This document shows, in pieces, positions 26,947 to 35,435 of a DNA stretch of 64,000 nucleotides. The translations under genes and the position numbers were made by a program. Numbering within the stretch: the stretch's first letter is position 1; each line of letters opens with the position of its first letter. Below the pieces are notes generated by a model. It was not told the origin of the DNA. It ran no database searches and worked only from the letters and a program-made list of their open reading frames with translations. Origin of the DNA: Paenibacillus sp. Root52 (GTDB taxonomy: Bacteria > Bacillota > Bacilli > Paenibacillales > Paenibacillaceae); contig NZ_LMFO01000033.1 of the NCBI RefSeq assembly GCF_001426865.1, positions 1-64,000 on the forward strand, read 5' to 3'.

Positions 26947-26968
26947 GAGCACGCCTCCAATTTCCCAA

Positions 26969-27448
26969 TTATTTCTTAACGACGGGAATCCACATTTCGC
27001 CGTAAACGGAGCCATTGCGCGTGCCCATCTCAACCGTTGCATTCGGCCCGCCAACATAAGCAAAGTCTTTAGCTTCCGGCAGGATTTGACCAAAAGCGAT
27101 ACCCGTAAGCGTATTACTCAGAGCATCTGCTGTCTCCGCTTCTCCTTGGATAACTAGGTAATCTCCCTTAGGGAACTGAATGACACGGGTAGCATCAGGT
27201 AGAGTTTCATCCGTTAGCACACCAGCATAATGCATCATTTTGTGGTTTACAGCTTCGTTCACAGCAAAAATGTAATCATTCTTGGCTACCGCTTTGAGCG
27301 CATCCAGCCTTCCATCTTCTTGAACCGCATGCCAGAAGTCCAGTTTTTCCTTGTTAATCCCAGCATAATCGGTATAGTGGCTTTTCAGATCCGTTCCCAT
27401 GCCTAATACGGTAAAGCTTTCTTTTTGCTCAAGAGTGTAATTTCCCAT
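26969..27448 (-). CDS. GyrI-like effector-binding domain protein
   Basis: 159 aa. The beta-alpha-beta pattern fits the GyrI-like/AraC effector-binding (SOUL-like) fold: EQKESFTVLGMG at the start, then FPKGDYLVIQGEAETADAL, and the C-terminal NATVEMGTRNGSVYGEMWIPV. Such stand-alone domains bind small hydrophobic ligands and some bind DNA gyrase. The frame extends upstream to 27529. ATG 27448 is chosen because AAAAGGAC lies before it and the homologous part starts there. The gene is divergent from a WYL-type regulator that probably controls it. A TTGACA promoter lies between them. Confidence 0.8.
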   Translation of the reverse strand: MGNYTLEQKESFTVLGMGTDLKSHYTDYAGINKEKLDFWHAVQEDGRLDALKAVAKNDYIFAVNEAVNHKMMHYAGVLTDETLPDATRVIQFPKGDYLVIQGEAETADALSNTLTGIAFGQILPEAKDFAYVGGPNATVEMGTRNGSVYGEMWIPVVKK

Positions 27449-27506
27449 TTTTTCAACCGTCCTTTTTTTAGAGGTATTTTCTAAATAGTGTTTCTTTCGC
27501 TTGATG

Positions 27507-27534
27507 AGTTTATAATAACTTTTAATCATGTCAA
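27507..27534 (-). promoter_or_regulatory. Promoter of the effector-binding protein gene
   Basis: On the minus strand TTGACA (27534-27529) is followed, after 16 bases, by TAAACT (27512-27507). Overlapping TATAAA gives an alternative -10 at a shorter spacing. It lies in the divergent spacer and is a likely target of the neighbouring WYL regulator. Confidence 0.5.
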
Positions 27535-27560
27535 AAAGTGAAACTGTTTAGGAGGCTGTC

Positions 27561-28523
27561 GTGAAAAAAGTTGAACGGATTAACCTCATTATGCGGTACA
27601 TCAATAATCGAGCCTCCTTCACCATTTCCGAAATTATGCGGGAATTCGGTATTTCCCGTTCAACAGCTATTCGGGATATCAGAGAGATCGAAGCTATGGG
27701 GATGCCGCTCATCGCTGAAGTGGGTAGAGATGGTGGCTATTTCGTCATGAGTAATTCTGTCTTGCCACCGGTTCGTTTTACGGACACAGAGATTAAGGCT
27801 CTTTTTATTGCCTTCATGGCAACACGTAACCAGCAGCTTCCTTACCTGAAGAGTCGACAGTCTCTGGCTGAGAAATTGTTAGGGCTTATCTCGCAAAGCC
27901 ATCAGGATGATCTTATTCTCCTTAATCGAATCTTACTGTTCGAAGGAACCAACCCCAATAATCCGGATCTACTGGAGTTATCAGACCTTCCTCACCCTAT
28001 ATTGGAGAAACTGATTCAGATTCTTCTGTTGGAAAGTTACTTATGGATCACGATTAGAGAAGGGGATGTCATCAAGTCTTATCCAATCTATCTCTTGCAT
28101 CTCTATCGCGAGAAGAGCATTTGGTTAATTGAAGGCTTTGATTTAAGAGAAGAGAAACGACGCCTTTTCCCCGTCGATTACCTTACCGATGTAGAACCGT
28201 ACTCCGTGAATAAGAGGTTGAGTCGTAAGAAGATCCAAGAGAAGCTGCGGAAGGAAGAAGAAGCATTTAACATTGTCCTTGAGCTTGGATCTAAGGCAAT
28301 AGAACAGTTTAAAAAATATCATCCTCTACAAGTCTCTATTTCCTATATTGACCCTTTTCAATCAAGAGCGATTGTAAAAACACACGTCAATGGTGACCAT
28401 GCAGAAGATCTTGTCGAAATGCTCAATTGGCTGTTGTTCTTGGGTGAAGATATCAAGTTCAGAACGTTGCCAGAAGGTTTGGCAGATGCTTTGCATATAA
28501 GACTGACCCGCTGGAGCAATTGA
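27561..28523 (+). CDS. HTH (DeoR/HTH_11) + WYL-domain transcriptional regulator (YafY family)
   Basis: 320 aa. The N-terminal winged helix (residues 1-65) reads ERINLIMRYIN, FTISEIMREFGISRSTAIRDI and DGGYFVMSN. The middle and C-terminal region is a WYL-type ligand-sensing domain with the YPIYLLHLYREKSIWLIEGFD segment and a WCX-like C-terminal part. Such proteins usually bind DNA and control a neighbouring operon in response to a ligand, and here the divergent effector-binding gene is the clear candidate. The start is GTG at 27561 with AGGAGG 7 bases upstream. The C-terminus is intact but butts directly on a gene remnant on the other strand. Confidence 0.9.
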   Translation: MKKVERINLIMRYINNRASFTISEIMREFGISRSTAIRDIREIEAMGMPLIAEVGRDGGYFVMSNSVLPPVRFTDTEIKALFIAFMATRNQQLPYLKSRQSLAEKLLGLISQSHQDDLILLNRILLFEGTNPNNPDLLELSDLPHPILEKLIQILLLESYLWITIREGDVIKSYPIYLLHLYREKSIWLIEGFDLREEKRRLFPVDYLTDVEPYSVNKRLSRKKIQEKLRKEEEAFNIVLELGSKAIEQFKKYHPLQVSISYIDPFQSRAIVKTHVNGDHAEDLVEMLNWLLFLGEDIKFRTLPEGLADALHIRLTRWSN

Positions 28524-28705
28524 TCAATGTCTTTCATGTGAACGGTACTATTCTCATTTTGAATGCGATAGTCGTTAGAACGGTTCCGCTGAATAAACAC
28601 AATATCTATTCCATAGCTTCCATTGCGTGGCTTCAGCACAACGCTTGGATATTGCAGAAGCATGTTCTTTAACGAATTCTGCGTAAGCAATTGTGTTGCT
28701 GGCAT
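28523..28705 (-). pseudogene. Fragment of a YheC/YheD-type spore-coat-associated ATP-grasp gene
   Basis: The minus-strand frame encodes PATQLLTQNSLKNMLLQYPS, then VVLKPRNGSYGIDIVFI, and HMKDIDQLLQ. This matches the conserved ATP-grasp entry region of YheC/YheD endospore-coat-associated proteins (xLT..SL..LL..Y..VxLKP..GS.G.GI). Only about 60 residues of the roughly 350-450-aa family length remain. No catalytic C-terminal half is present, and the 3' end runs into the antisense of the WYL regulator gene. It is a dead remnant left by a deletion. Confidence 0.6.
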
Positions 28706-28877
28706 AAGTGAACATTCGTCTAGATTTGAGGAGTTGGATTAATGAATGCATGAGAAGGATGAGCCAAAAACTATTAACTCTTATATAATGAGATAACGTC
28801 TATACATGAAGGGACTGAACTATGCGCAGATATCAATATTTTAAACCTAACTATTAAATATAATGGAGGTAAAAGTA

Positions 28878-29408
28878 TTGATTACAGAGCTAAACACAGA
28901 ACGTTTGCATTTAAGAAAGATGAAGGAGTCGGATTCACCCAGCTTGTTCAACATTTGGTCTGACCCAGTTGTCACGAAGTTTATGAATATTAGTCCGTTT
29001 ACGGACGAGGCACAAGCAGTCGCCATGATTCATCTACTAGATGATCTATCCAGAGACAAGAAAGCCATCCGTTTTTCTATTATCGAAAAGAATTCAAATC
29101 AAATCATAGGTTCCTGCGGTTTTAACTCCTTGGATTATGATCATTATAGAGCAGAGATTGGTTATGACCTCGCTCAATCACACTGGGGAAGAGGATTCGC
29201 CTCCGAATCAATCCGTGCCATGTTAGAGCATGGGTACTCTATCTTGAAGATGAATCGCATCGAAGCTAAGGTAGATCCGGATAATGTGAATTCAATCAAG
29301 CTTCTAGAGAAGCTGGGCTTCACCTGTGAAGGAACACTTCGGCAGTATGAGAGAGTAGAAGGTACGTTTAAGGATATTCATATGTACTCCAAACTAAGTT
29401 CAGATTGA
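28878..29408 (+). CDS. GNAT acetyltransferase (RimJ/RimL type)
   Basis: 176 aa from TTG 28878. An in-frame ATG at 28863 is rejected because it overlaps the ribosome site GGAGG that serves the TTG. Acetyl-CoA-dependent N-acetyltransferase fold. TERLHLRKMKESDSPSLFNI and the acyl-CoA pyrophosphate loop SHWGRGFASESIRAM (the QxxGxG/A equivalent) are seen. The RimJ/L signature NRIEAKVDPDNVNSIKLLEKLGF and EGTLRQYERVEG follow. The substrate may be a protein N-terminus (ribosomal protein Ala/Ser) or a small molecule and cannot be told from sequence. A strong terminator follows at 29419. Stand-alone gene. Confidence 0.9.
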   Translation: MITELNTERLHLRKMKESDSPSLFNIWSDPVVTKFMNISPFTDEAQAVAMIHLLDDLSRDKKAIRFSIIEKNSNQIIGSCGFNSLDYDHYRAEIGYDLAQSHWGRGFASESIRAMLEHGYSILKMNRIEAKVDPDNVNSIKLLEKLGFTCEGTLRQYERVEGTFKDIHMYSKLSSD

Positions 29409-29418
29409 ATCTAGTAAG

Positions 29419-29448
29419 AAAGCCCCTCTGTAATTCGGAGGGGCTTTT
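29419..29448 (+). terminator. Rho-independent terminator
   Basis: Stem AAAGCCCCTC/GAGGGGCTTT, 9-base loop, T-run. Confidence 0.9.
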
Positions 29449-29591
29449 GCCGATGAATAGAATAGAAGGAATTTACCCCAATAATAGTTAAGATGATGGG
29501 CAGTTTACGCTCTTCTAACAGTCTTAAAAATGAGTCATATTTATATGTAATTTCAGCCAAAATTTTTACCAAAAAGGTTACGGTTTATTCG

Positions 29592-29620
29592 TTTACTGCC
29601 AACCTTTTCGGTGTTATACT
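29592..29620 (+). promoter_or_regulatory. Sigma-A promoter of the glycan synthase operon
   Basis: TTTACT (29592-29597), 17-base spacer, TATACT (29615-29620). A start near 29627 would give a leader of about 50 bases before ATG 29677. The promoter overlaps the 5' extension of the open frame, which supports the later start codon. Confidence 0.7.
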
Positions 29621-29676
29621 CTCAATATTCCAAGAAAGAATTTTGTGAAAATTTGTCGAATTGGAGCTTATGTAGG

Positions 29677-30771
29677 ATGATGAAAGGTGCACAACATGGC
29701 GAAACGATCATCCTTATTCCATCGCTTGAGCCAGATGAGAGACTTCCGCTCTATGTGAAGCAATTGCGAGAATATGGCTTGACTCATATTGTTATTGTGG
29801 ATGATGGATCTGGTGAAGCATACCAGCCAATCTTCGAGGAACTGCATGATAACGGTTGTGTCCTACTTCGCCATTCGAAGAATCAAGGTAAAGGTGATGC
29901 ACTGAAGACTGGTTTTCAATACATTAGCCAAAACTGTGATCCCTCTGCCTTTGTAGTCACGGCTGATTCGGATGGACAGCATGCTGCAGAGGATGTATAC
30001 CGTCTTGCTGTGGAGGCTAGGCGCCATCCTGATGCGCTAGTTCTTGGCGTAAGGAACTTCAGCGAGGGAGGAATCCCACCGAAGTCGTTGCTGGGCAACC
30101 GGATGACCTCGTTCATTTTTGCAATGTTATATGGTAAGAAGCTGTCAGATACCCAGACCGGGCTCCGCGCCTTCGGCCCAGGGTTACTTGCATTTATGCA
30201 GGAGGTTCGTGGCTCTCGCTTCGAATATGAGCTGCAGATGCTCATTTCCTGCATTCAGTCTGGTATACCCATTCATACGATGCCGATCCAGGTCATCTAC
30301 GAGAATGGTAATGCAGGTACACATTTCAAAGCTGTTCAGGATAGCGCTCGGGTGATGGGCGTGTTATTCTCTAACTTTTTCCGCTTTATTTCATCGTCAG
30401 TAGCCAGTTCCGTCGTGGATTTGGGTATTGCTTGGTTTTTGATTGATTTCTTAAGACCTATATTAGGAGAGCAACACTATTTAAGAATTCTACTAGCTAC
30501 AGTCATTGCGAGAGTTATTTCGATTGCGGTTAATTATGTATTGAATAGACATTTTGTATTTCGCAAAGAGGACAGCCAAGGCAGTCTATGGCGGTATTTA
30601 TCGCTGTGCGGCTTAGTAATTTTGCTTTCTAGTACAGGTGTATATGTATTCCATACTATTTTCTACATAGATGAGAAGATAGCGAAATTCGTCTGTGATG
30701 CCTTGTTGTTCCTGCTTAGCTTTCAGTTGCAGCGTAGATGGGTATTTGCAGCAAGGAGGAAGCAGTTGTAG
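29677..30771 (+). CDS. Family 2 glycosyltransferase fused to GtrA-like membrane domain
   Basis: 364 aa. Residues 1-225 form a DPM1/GT2-like glycosyltransferase. The nucleotide-binding strand is HIVIVDDGSG, followed by KNQGKGDALKTGF, the metal-binding VVTADSDGQH, and SDTQTGLRAFGPG. It would move a sugar from a nucleotide sugar to polyprenyl phosphate. Residues about 235-360 have four membrane segments with the GtrA signature (SSVASSVVDLGIAWFLIDF, ISIAVNYVLNRHFVF, QLQRRWVF). GtrA proteins are thought to flip or handle the lipid-linked sugar. The start ATG 29677 (or 29680) has GGAG 9 bases upstream. The frame opens at a GTG (29611) that falls on the promoter. It is the first gene of a three-gene operon. 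Its TAG stop overlaps the GTG of the next gene (TAGTG). Confidence 0.88.
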   Translation: MMKGAQHGETIILIPSLEPDERLPLYVKQLREYGLTHIVIVDDGSGEAYQPIFEELHDNGCVLLRHSKNQGKGDALKTGFQYISQNCDPSAFVVTADSDGQHAAEDVYRLAVEARRHPDALVLGVRNFSEGGIPPKSLLGNRMTSFIFAMLYGKKLSDTQTGLRAFGPGLLAFMQEVRGSRFEYELQMLISCIQSGIPIHTMPIQVIYENGNAGTHFKAVQDSARVMGVLFSNFFRFISSSVASSVVDLGIAWFLIDFLRPILGEQHYLRILLATVIARVISIAVNYVLNRHFVFRKEDSQGSLWRYLSLCGLVILLSSTGVYVFHTIFYIDEKIAKFVCDALLFLLSFQLQRRWVFAARRKQL

Positions 30772-33062
30772 TGCAAAACGAGAAACGGCAAAACATCTTT
30801 TTTGTCATCACCATGATCTTAATGACGATCTACTTACTATGGCGTATGTTCTTTACACTGCCGTGGGGCGAGGGCGTGCTAAATGTCATTTTCGGCATGC
30901 TGCTCATTGTAGCGGAAACAGTAACTGTACTTACAACCTTTGAATTGTTCTTTCAAAAAATGCAAAAGAAGCGTACACAGCTTGATTTTCCCATTGTACC
31001 GCCAGAGTACTATCCACATGTGGACGTATTTATTGCGACCCATAATGAGCCGGTCGATCTGTTGTATAAGACGGTGAATGCCTGTACATTCATGGATTAT
31101 CCGGATAAGCAGAAGGTTCATATCTATTTATGTGATGATGGGGCAAGGCCTGAGGTGGAGGAGCTTGCCAATCAATTTGGTGTCGGATATTTAGGCTTTC
31201 CTGGCAATAAGGACGCCAAGTCCGGTAACTTGAATAATGCACTAAGCAAAACGACATCTCCGCTCATTGCTACCTTTGATGCGGATATGATTCCACAACA
31301 TACTTTTCTAATGAAAACCGTCCCCTACTTCCTACTCTCTACATTCATCAAAGAGGGGGAGGAGTGGCGTCTTCGCCGAGAGGATGAAATGGATGAGAAG
31401 TTCAAGCTTGGACTGGTGCAGACACCACAGAGCTTCTATAATCCAGATCTATTCCAATTCAATCTGTACGCGGAGCAAGGGATTCCGAATGAACAGGATT
31501 TCTTCTCACGAGAGGTCAACATTCTGCGTAATGCTTCCAATGCAGTAGCGTATACCGGAAGTAACACGATTATTTCTAGACAAGGCATGGTAGACATCGG
31601 TGGTTTCCCACTGAATACGATCACGGAGGACTTCGAGACAAGCATTCGCTTGCAGCAAGAAGGGTATATCACCTATGCGACGCAAGAGGTTCAGGCTGCG
31701 GGGCAGACAACAACCACGGTTCCGAGCATGATAAAGCAGCGAATCCGTTGGGCGAGGGGCATTATTCAGAGCTTGCAGAATACCCGTGCTCCCTTTTCCG
31801 AGAAGCTTCCATTCTGGACGAGAGTGACCTATGTGAGCAGTTTCTTATACTGGTGGTCGTTCTTTAACCGATTAATTTTCATTTTGTCACCGATTTTGTT
31901 TGCGTTATTCGATTTCCAGATCGTCAATACAACCTTCTGGCAGATTTTAATATTCTGGCTCCCGTCGTATTTCTTCTATAGTCTGTCCATGCGTTACTTG
32001 TCTAGTAACATACGGAATCAACGCTGGAGTCAGGTTATTGATACGATATTTATGCCCTATCTCATATGGCCGGTAATCCTTGAAACGTTAGGGATTCGGG
32101 AGAAGAAGTTCAAGGTTACGAACAAAAGCAGGTCTAACGGTCGAAAGTGGATGTCTACGCTGTTATATGCGCTTCCGCATATTTTCCTACTCCTGTTATC
32201 CATTGCCGCCATCATCCGGTATGCAAGCGGAAAGTATGGTATTGCCCTATTTTTCAGTAGCATCATTATCTTCTGGTTAGTTCATAACATGATTGCGCTA
32301 TGCTATGCCTTATTCTTCATGATTGGCCGACGTGCGTATCGGGAGACAGAACGTATTCGGGCACAGGAGGATGTAACCATCCGTTACAAAGCAAGAAATT
32401 TGCAGTACGAGGCCAAGACCGTCGATGTATCCGAGCAAGGCATTGCCTTCTATGTTCCCTATCCGATCTATTTGCCCGAAAAAGAGACCATCTCTCTCGT
32501 TGTAAAAAGCGAACGGTATGAGGCGAATCTAGATGCGGTCATCGTATATGTGAAACAGGATGGAGCGGGCTGGCGCTATTCAGCAACGGTACAACCGATT
32601 AACGAGACAGACAACCGCCAGTACATGCAGATTATTTATGATCGTAAGCACTCGCTGCCTGAACAGATGAACCTCTGGGATACGGCGTATGACGATATGC
32701 TACGTAATGTGAAAAAGCGGGTTGTTCAGCAGCGTTCGGATCAGCGGAAAATGCCGCGTCTTTCGATGGAGCTTCCGGTCACGTTTACGAATCATTCAGG
32801 CTGTATTCTGCGCAGCTTCAACTATCGTTTCTTCTCGGCGACGGGTCTACATGACAATATTTCCGCTGGATCCATCGTTACGTTTATGACCAAAAGCAAT
32901 ATTGAAGTGATTCTGAAACATACCGGCAATACAACTGCCAATCATCGTGAAGTGCTTCTCTCCGTTGAGAATATCGATGATATCGTGGAGCGCGGCCTTA
33001 TTAATCAATTGTTGAATGATTTGACTCCCCCACAATCCGAGAGTTTCATCCGAGAGGGTTAG
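30771..33062 (+). CDS. BcsA-like processive glycan synthase with c-di-GMP-binding PilZ domain
   Basis: 763 aa. GTG 30771 overlaps the upstream TAG, with AAGGAGGA upstream. Two N-terminal membrane segments are followed by a GT2 catalytic core with all processive-synthase signatures: Asp122-Asp123 (YLCDDG), Asp170/Asp172 (FDADM), Asp287 (ITEDFE) and QRIRW at 323-327. Several membrane segments follow (about 360-560). A PilZ domain has RETER (about 523) and DVSEQG (about 553-558), the RxxxR and [DN]xSxxG c-di-GMP motifs. An extra region after 640 (RKMPRLSMELPVTF) resembles another PilZ-like strand start. In cellulose synthases PilZ opens a gating loop when c-di-GMP binds. No bcsB, bcsZ or bcsC is nearby, so the product may be cellulose or another beta-glycan. 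Confidence 0.9.
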   Translation: MQNEKRQNIFFVITMILMTIYLLWRMFFTLPWGEGVLNVIFGMLLIVAETVTVLTTFELFFQKMQKKRTQLDFPIVPPEYYPHVDVFIATHNEPVDLLYKTVNACTFMDYPDKQKVHIYLCDDGARPEVEELANQFGVGYLGFPGNKDAKSGNLNNALSKTTSPLIATFDADMIPQHTFLMKTVPYFLLSTFIKEGEEWRLRREDEMDEKFKLGLVQTPQSFYNPDLFQFNLYAEQGIPNEQDFFSREVNILRNASNAVAYTGSNTIISRQGMVDIGGFPLNTITEDFETSIRLQQEGYITYATQEVQAAGQTTTTVPSMIKQRIRWARGIIQSLQNTRAPFSEKLPFWTRVTYVSSFLYWWSFFNRLIFILSPILFALFDFQIVNTTFWQILIFWLPSYFFYSLSMRYLSSNIRNQRWSQVIDTIFMPYLIWPVILETLGIREKKFKVTNKSRSNGRKWMSTLLYALPHIFLLLLSIAAIIRYASGKYGIALFFSSIIIFWLVHNMIALCYALFFMIGRRAYRETERIRAQEDVTIRYKARNLQYEAKTVDVSEQGIAFYVPYPIYLPEKETISLVVKSERYEANLDAVIVYVKQDGAGWRYSATVQPINETDNRQYMQIIYDRKHSLPEQMNLWDTAYDDMLRNVKKRVVQQRSDQRKMPRLSMELPVTFTNHSGCILRSFNYRFFSATGLHDNISAGSIVTFMTKSNIEVILKHTGNTTANHREVLLSVENIDDIVERGLINQLLNDLTPPQSESFIREG

Positions 33063-33073
33063 GAGAGATAGAG

Positions 33074-34927
33074 ATGCTCAGTTTGCTTCAATTTGTGATG
33101 GGAGTTTTGTTGATAATCTCCTTTGTTGGTTATATGCAGTTTGTTCGGAAGGTACTTTTACTGCGCTGGGAGTTCATCCCGATTTTTGTTTTCTCCGCCA
33201 TAGCTTGCATTGTATTTTTGATTGGCTTGGTAGGTCAGCTGTTTATAGGTAGCATCGTGGTGCTGATTATCGGTCTGTTGCTGTTTCGAGATACAGTGGC
33301 GCAAGCTGTACGAATCGGGGCAAAGCCGCAATTCATGTTCTCGCTATTCCAGCTTAGCTTTCTAGGCGGAACGTTTATCTTTTTGCTGATTCTGTTCCAA
33401 AATGAATTAACACACTACGATAACTTTTCGCACTGGGCGATTGTGTTGAAGCAGATGCTCAGTACCAATGCGTTTCCGACGCCGGATTCCGACCTGATCG
33501 ATTTCAAAAACTATCCGCTCGGGACATCGTCGTTTATCTATTACGTCTGCCGGTTCATGGGACATACCCAGTCCACGATGTTGCTGGCACAGGCGCTGCT
33601 GATCTTTTCCTGTTTCTATGCGATGTTTGGTGTGGTGTCAGAGAAGAAAAGATTCCTGCTGTATGCCTTTCTGGGGTTCGGTTTATCGACACTGTCCTTC
33701 TTCAACCTGACGATTCGTATCACCAACCTGCTGGTGGATTTCTTGCTTCCGATCTATGCACTTGCCATTCTGGCAGCGATCTATCAGTATCGTCATGACC
33801 TCAAGCGGGCGTGCATCATTGTTCTTCCGCTGGCGGGTGTGCTGACGGTGATCAAGAGTACGGGGATTATCTTTGCAGCAATTGGTCTAATCTTTCTGGT
33901 ATACACCTGGCTTAGAAATAAGCAACGCTCGAACTGGAAAATCGGTCTGGGTGTGATTGGTACAATTGTTGGGGCATTGTTGCCGTATTTCGGCTGGAGC
34001 TGGCGTATGTCTACGGTGTTTCAAGGAATAGACAACAAGTTCGAGGGCGCAGGTTCGGCGCTCAAAGCTGGCAAAACGGCAGAGCAGAAGTGGGAGATTC
34101 TGACGCTCTTCTTGAAATCAAGTATAGATATTACGACAAGACCCGTGATCGGTATCGTGCTCTTTCAGCTTGTGGCGATTGCAGCTTCCATTGTGGCTTA
34201 CACGGTTCTCAAAAAGAAGTGGAACCTGTGGAAAGTGCTGATTGCCCTGAATGTTGTGTTGCTACTGTATTATGCAGGGATACTGGCGCTCTATCTCTTC
34301 TCCATGCCGGTGGATGAAGCGGTGAGATTGGCTGGATTTGAACGTTATGCTTCCAGTATTGTCGTTCTCTTTGCGGGCGGATTAGTGCTCTGTGCTGCCG
34401 TTGACATTGAGCGTTCGTTTCACTATCGGATCGGTGAAGTACCAGACTTCAAGGCGTTCAGATCGGTTCAGTCGAAGGGACATTATCAAAAAGGAATCAT
34501 CGCATGTATGGCACTTGCAGGCACTATTTTATTGTCGGAATACAATGGTATGGCCTCCATTGCGAATAGCTATGATACGACACTTCCCTATAAAATTCAT
34601 GCGGTGACGGGTGATCGGTGGTACGCAGGCGGTCAAGAAGATACACAGCGGTATCTCTTCTACGGCTCCGACCGTGACCAACAGGTTACGAATTATTACA
34701 TGCAGTATGTCGGCAAATACTTCTTGTATGCACCGCATGTGGACGGCATCGTGTTGTTCTATGAGGATAACATGGACAACCTGCTGAGCAACTATGATTA
34801 TCTGGTAGTCGTCGAGACTGATCTCAATGCCAAGTACCTGCTGAAGAAGCATTACGGAATCGACATGCAGGAGGGTATCTATAAAATTACCCGTTCTGGA
34901 GAACAGATTGTTCTTACGTTAACGTAG
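33074..34927 (+). CDS. Multi-pass GT-C-like membrane protein of the glycan synthase operon
   Basis: 617 aa with about 12 hydrophobic spans and a C-terminal extracytoplasmic domain of about 110 residues. The first large outer loop has NELTHYDNFSHWAIVLKQML followed by DFKNYPLG. An acidic residue and Trp in the first outer loop is the usual active-site arrangement of GT-C enzymes that use lipid-linked sugars. The C-terminal part (TTLPYKIHAVTGDRWYAGG, YYMQYVGKYFLYAPHVDG) resembles soluble domains of such transferases. It starts 12 bases after the synthase, with AGGAGAG upstream. Position suggests it decorates the polymer using the sugar-phosphate lipid made by the GT2-GtrA protein. No named family is recognised; GT-C is inferred. 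Confidence 0.75.
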   Translation: MLSLLQFVMGVLLIISFVGYMQFVRKVLLLRWEFIPIFVFSAIACIVFLIGLVGQLFIGSIVVLIIGLLLFRDTVAQAVRIGAKPQFMFSLFQLSFLGGTFIFLLILFQNELTHYDNFSHWAIVLKQMLSTNAFPTPDSDLIDFKNYPLGTSSFIYYVCRFMGHTQSTMLLAQALLIFSCFYAMFGVVSEKKRFLLYAFLGFGLSTLSFFNLTIRITNLLVDFLLPIYALAILAAIYQYRHDLKRACIIVLPLAGVLTVIKSTGIIFAAIGLIFLVYTWLRNKQRSNWKIGLGVIGTIVGALLPYFGWSWRMSTVFQGIDNKFEGAGSALKAGKTAEQKWEILTLFLKSSIDITTRPVIGIVLFQLVAIAASIVAYTVLKKKWNLWKVLIALNVVLLLYYAGILALYLFSMPVDEAVRLAGFERYASSIVVLFAGGLVLCAAVDIERSFHYRIGEVPDFKAFRSVQSKGHYQKGIIACMALAGTILLSEYNGMASIANSYDTTLPYKIHAVTGDRWYAGGQEDTQRYLFYGSDRDQQVTNYYMQYVGKYFLYAPHVDGIVLFYEDNMDNLLSNYDYLVVVETDLNAKYLLKKHYGIDMQEGIYKITRSGEQIVLTLT

Positions 34928-35123
34928 ATCATGTTCTAATATAAGACCGGGTTACCATTTCTGGTTAAATAGTGTAAAATGGATAGAGAAGAGGATATAC
35001 GGCGTTAAGCTTGTATAGCCTCTTTTTTGCATAGGAGTAAGTAATCTACTGATCATTGGAAGAGTATAGCCGAGTCGTATAGGTGAACATGACGTAACTT
35101 AAAGGAATGGGAGGATATGGGCA

Positions 35124-35291
35124 ATGAAACCTTTTAAACTGCTTCTAGTCATCATGTATATCCTAACAAGTGTGACTATAATATGGTTTACAAGTATTGA
35201 AGGATCGGCAAAATATATGGCGGTATTAATCCCAATATTTCTGTATGCATCAGTTATGAAGATCTATCAGCATAAGCAACAAAGTGAATAA
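35124..35291 (+). CDS. Small two-span membrane protein
   Basis: 55 aa. The start ATG has GGGAGG 9 bases upstream. Two hydrophobic segments, LLLVIMYILTSVTIIWF (6-22) and AVLIPIFLYASVMKIY (33-48), are joined by a short polar turn. The tail QHKQQSE is basic/polar. No family is recognised. It lies 196 bases after the synthase operon, and a two-way terminator follows. The ribosome site, clean membrane topology and the immediately following terminator make it a likely real gene although very short. Confidence 0.65.
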   Translation: MKPFKLLLVIMYILTSVTIIWFTSIEGSAKYMAVLIPIFLYASVMKIYQHKQQSE

Positions 35292-35330
35292 ACGAGATTG
35301 AGCTAGATTATTTCTATATATCAAAAAGAG

Positions 35331-35364
35331 AATAAACCCCTGTCTATGAAGACAGGGGTTTATT
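35331..35364. terminator. Bidirectional terminator
   Basis: Perfect 15-bp stem AATAAACCCCTGTCT/AGACAGGGGTTTATT with loop ATGA. It sits between the small membrane gene (plus) and the siderophore transporter operon (minus). Confidence 0.88.
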
Positions 35365-35435
35365 CCACGAAAATTCATAGCCTCATTTTCGGAACCATTT
35401 CAGCTATTCGATCTCATATGTATAAAGCAACCAGC

